Shown: positions 63,801-64,000 of the stretch, piece by piece
Layout of the letters: every line of letters begins with the position of its first letter
Position numbering within the stretch: the stretch's first letter is position 1
Assembly: GCF_052857255.1 (NCBI RefSeq)
Contig: NW_027526704.1
Coordinates: 1-64,000 of the forward strand
Direction of reading: 5' to 3'
Source: Amblyomma americanum
Taxonomy: Eukaryota > Arthropoda > Arachnida > Ixodida > Ixodidae
DNA: 64,000 bases
Position numbers and translations under genes: made by a program
Notes under the pieces: generated by a model
Seen by the model: only the letters and a program-made list of their open reading frames with translations
Database searches by the model: none
Told to the model about the DNA's origin: nothing

Positions 63801-64000
63801 TCTTGCTTAATACAACGAAACAAGCTGTTTTAGACCGAAACGAGCTAAATCTGAACACATCGGTTTTACAAGTATCCACGTGATACTCGTCAAAACTTTC
63901 TCTCTTATAACTGCGCGAAAAGCATGTATTCTTGCTTAATACAACGAAACAAGCTGTTTTAGACCGAAACGAGCTAAATCATAACACATCGGTTTTACAA
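60844..64000 (+). repeat. Terminal block, relative of 53443-55.9 kb with three monomers missing
   Basis: Order F A/E F A' F U/N M S/O P Q R S G2 H I J K F U E' U G2 H I J, cut at the window end inside J (63934). F with ctctaatacg (61360) and R with acaaaac (62135) match 53701 and 54802. The offset is 7,659 bp before M and 7,333 bp from M onward. The 326-bp difference equals M', the truncated monomer and N, which were lost in one step, leaving a U/N hybrid at 61489. A/E at 60973 has an A start and a tttttcaag E end. Private changes: aaggattta in F at 63030, cttaacacaac in E' at 63288. Confidence 0.85.

Larger units (their letters stand above)
1..64000 (+). repeat. Satellite array of about 129-bp monomers spanning the window
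   Basis: Every part of the window reads as head-to-tail copies of one monomer. Successive monomer starts early in the window are at 4, 133, 262, 391, 521, 650, 780 and 909, a spacing of 129 or 130 bp. The same frame can be followed to the last monomer, which starts at 63934 and is cut by the window end. No inverted copy and no unique spacer was seen. Near-invariant blocks are cgaaacaagctgtt, gaccgaaacgagctaaat, acatcggtttta and ctgcgcgaaaagcatgta. Neighbouring monomers differ at a few to about fifteen positions, but monomers of the same class many kb apart are often identical, which is the usual sign of higher-order homogenisation. Large arrays of this kind are typical of eukaryotic centromeres and heterochromatin; the centromere role is inference. 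I do not recognise the family. Confidence 0.98.

Noticed and set aside
1..64000. CRISPR array
   Set aside because: There are no unique spacers between constant repeats. The whole 129-bp unit is repeated, the spacing is far above CRISPR values and no cas-like gene is present.
1..64000. CENP-B box in the monomer
   Set aside because: On the reverse strand tttcgttgtattaagca and tttcggtctaaaacagc fit the TTCG and A positions of the box but lack the CGGG end. Only a partial chance match.
1..64000. Hammerhead ribozyme, as found in some animal satellites
   Set aside because: ctgatac resembles the start of the CUGAUGA core but the following GA is absent, and no properly placed GAAA with flanking stems was found.
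1..64000. tRNA, 5S or other RNA gene repeats
   Set aside because: No internal promoter boxes or cloverleaf. The t runs (ttttag, gttttac, cttttt) in each monomer would stop RNA polymerase III.
1..64000. Transposon or LTR inside the array, or a tandem expansion of one
   Set aside because: No terminal repeats, target-site duplications, primer-binding site or coding remnants were seen anywhere between monomers.
1..64000. E2F-like TTTCGCGC on the reverse strand of nearly every monomer
   Set aside because: The match to a short consensus is real, but one 8-base match in a repeated monomer is a single chance event copied many times. No promoter or gene is present.
1..64000. A new defence, mobile or biosynthetic system
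   Set aside because: Read at every scale, the window holds only satellite. Nothing here supports a protein-based system.

Overview
The whole window is one uninterrupted eukaryotic satellite-DNA array. I find no protein-coding gene, RNA gene, transposon, CRISPR array or unique spacer in it. The unit is a monomer of about 129 bp, always in the same orientation, about 495 copies in all. The array enters at base 1 and leaves at base 64000 in mid-monomer, so it is longer than the window. A uniform array this long points to eukaryotic heterochromatin, plausibly a centromere or pericentromere. I do not recognise the monomer and cannot name the organism. The plain monomer is about 39% G+C with 8 CpGs in 129 bp, about 1.7 times expectation, which argues against heavy CpG methylation and decay.

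The monomers fall into about 20 recurring classes, labelled here A to V; the key is in the entry at 24953. The classes follow each other in a largely fixed cyclic order: A B G1 M' (67-bp truncated monomer) N M N O P Q R S G2 H I J K F U E' F C' D E' F. This reads as a higher-order repeat of about 26 monomers (about 3.3 kb) that has been cut and rejoined many times by unequal exchange. Monomer starts are taken at the g of gcttaata (or its variants).

Layout: 1-9270 holds two copies of a segment with a 5.92-kb period. 8763-13136 is a 2,187-bp tandem duplication, overlapped by a 1,679-bp one at 11587-14944. 13.9-22.3 kb is a 4,327-bp duplication. 22.2-25.2 kb holds a nearly complete ancestral order. 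25211-27258 is a 1,024-bp duplication. 28.7-32.8 kb repeats with a 2,573-bp period. 32.8-40.1 kb holds longer mosaics. 40.1-49.8 kb is a 4.85-kb duplication. 49.8-57.2 kb resembles 37.5-42 kb and then changes. 57246-60843 is a 1,799-bp duplication, and 60.8-64.0 kb matches 53.4-55.9 kb with three monomers missing. Shared private variants put several of these events in relative order.

From about 36.5 to 46.5 kb the sequence carries dozens of private one-base insertions and deletions that are almost absent elsewhere, while the class-defining variants stay intact. This looks like uncorrected read error in the assembly. The only open frames of 60 codons or more lie in or just beyond this stretch, and they are translations of the satellite. 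I found no new molecular system. The notable content is the satellite itself, its higher-order organisation and the legible duplication history.
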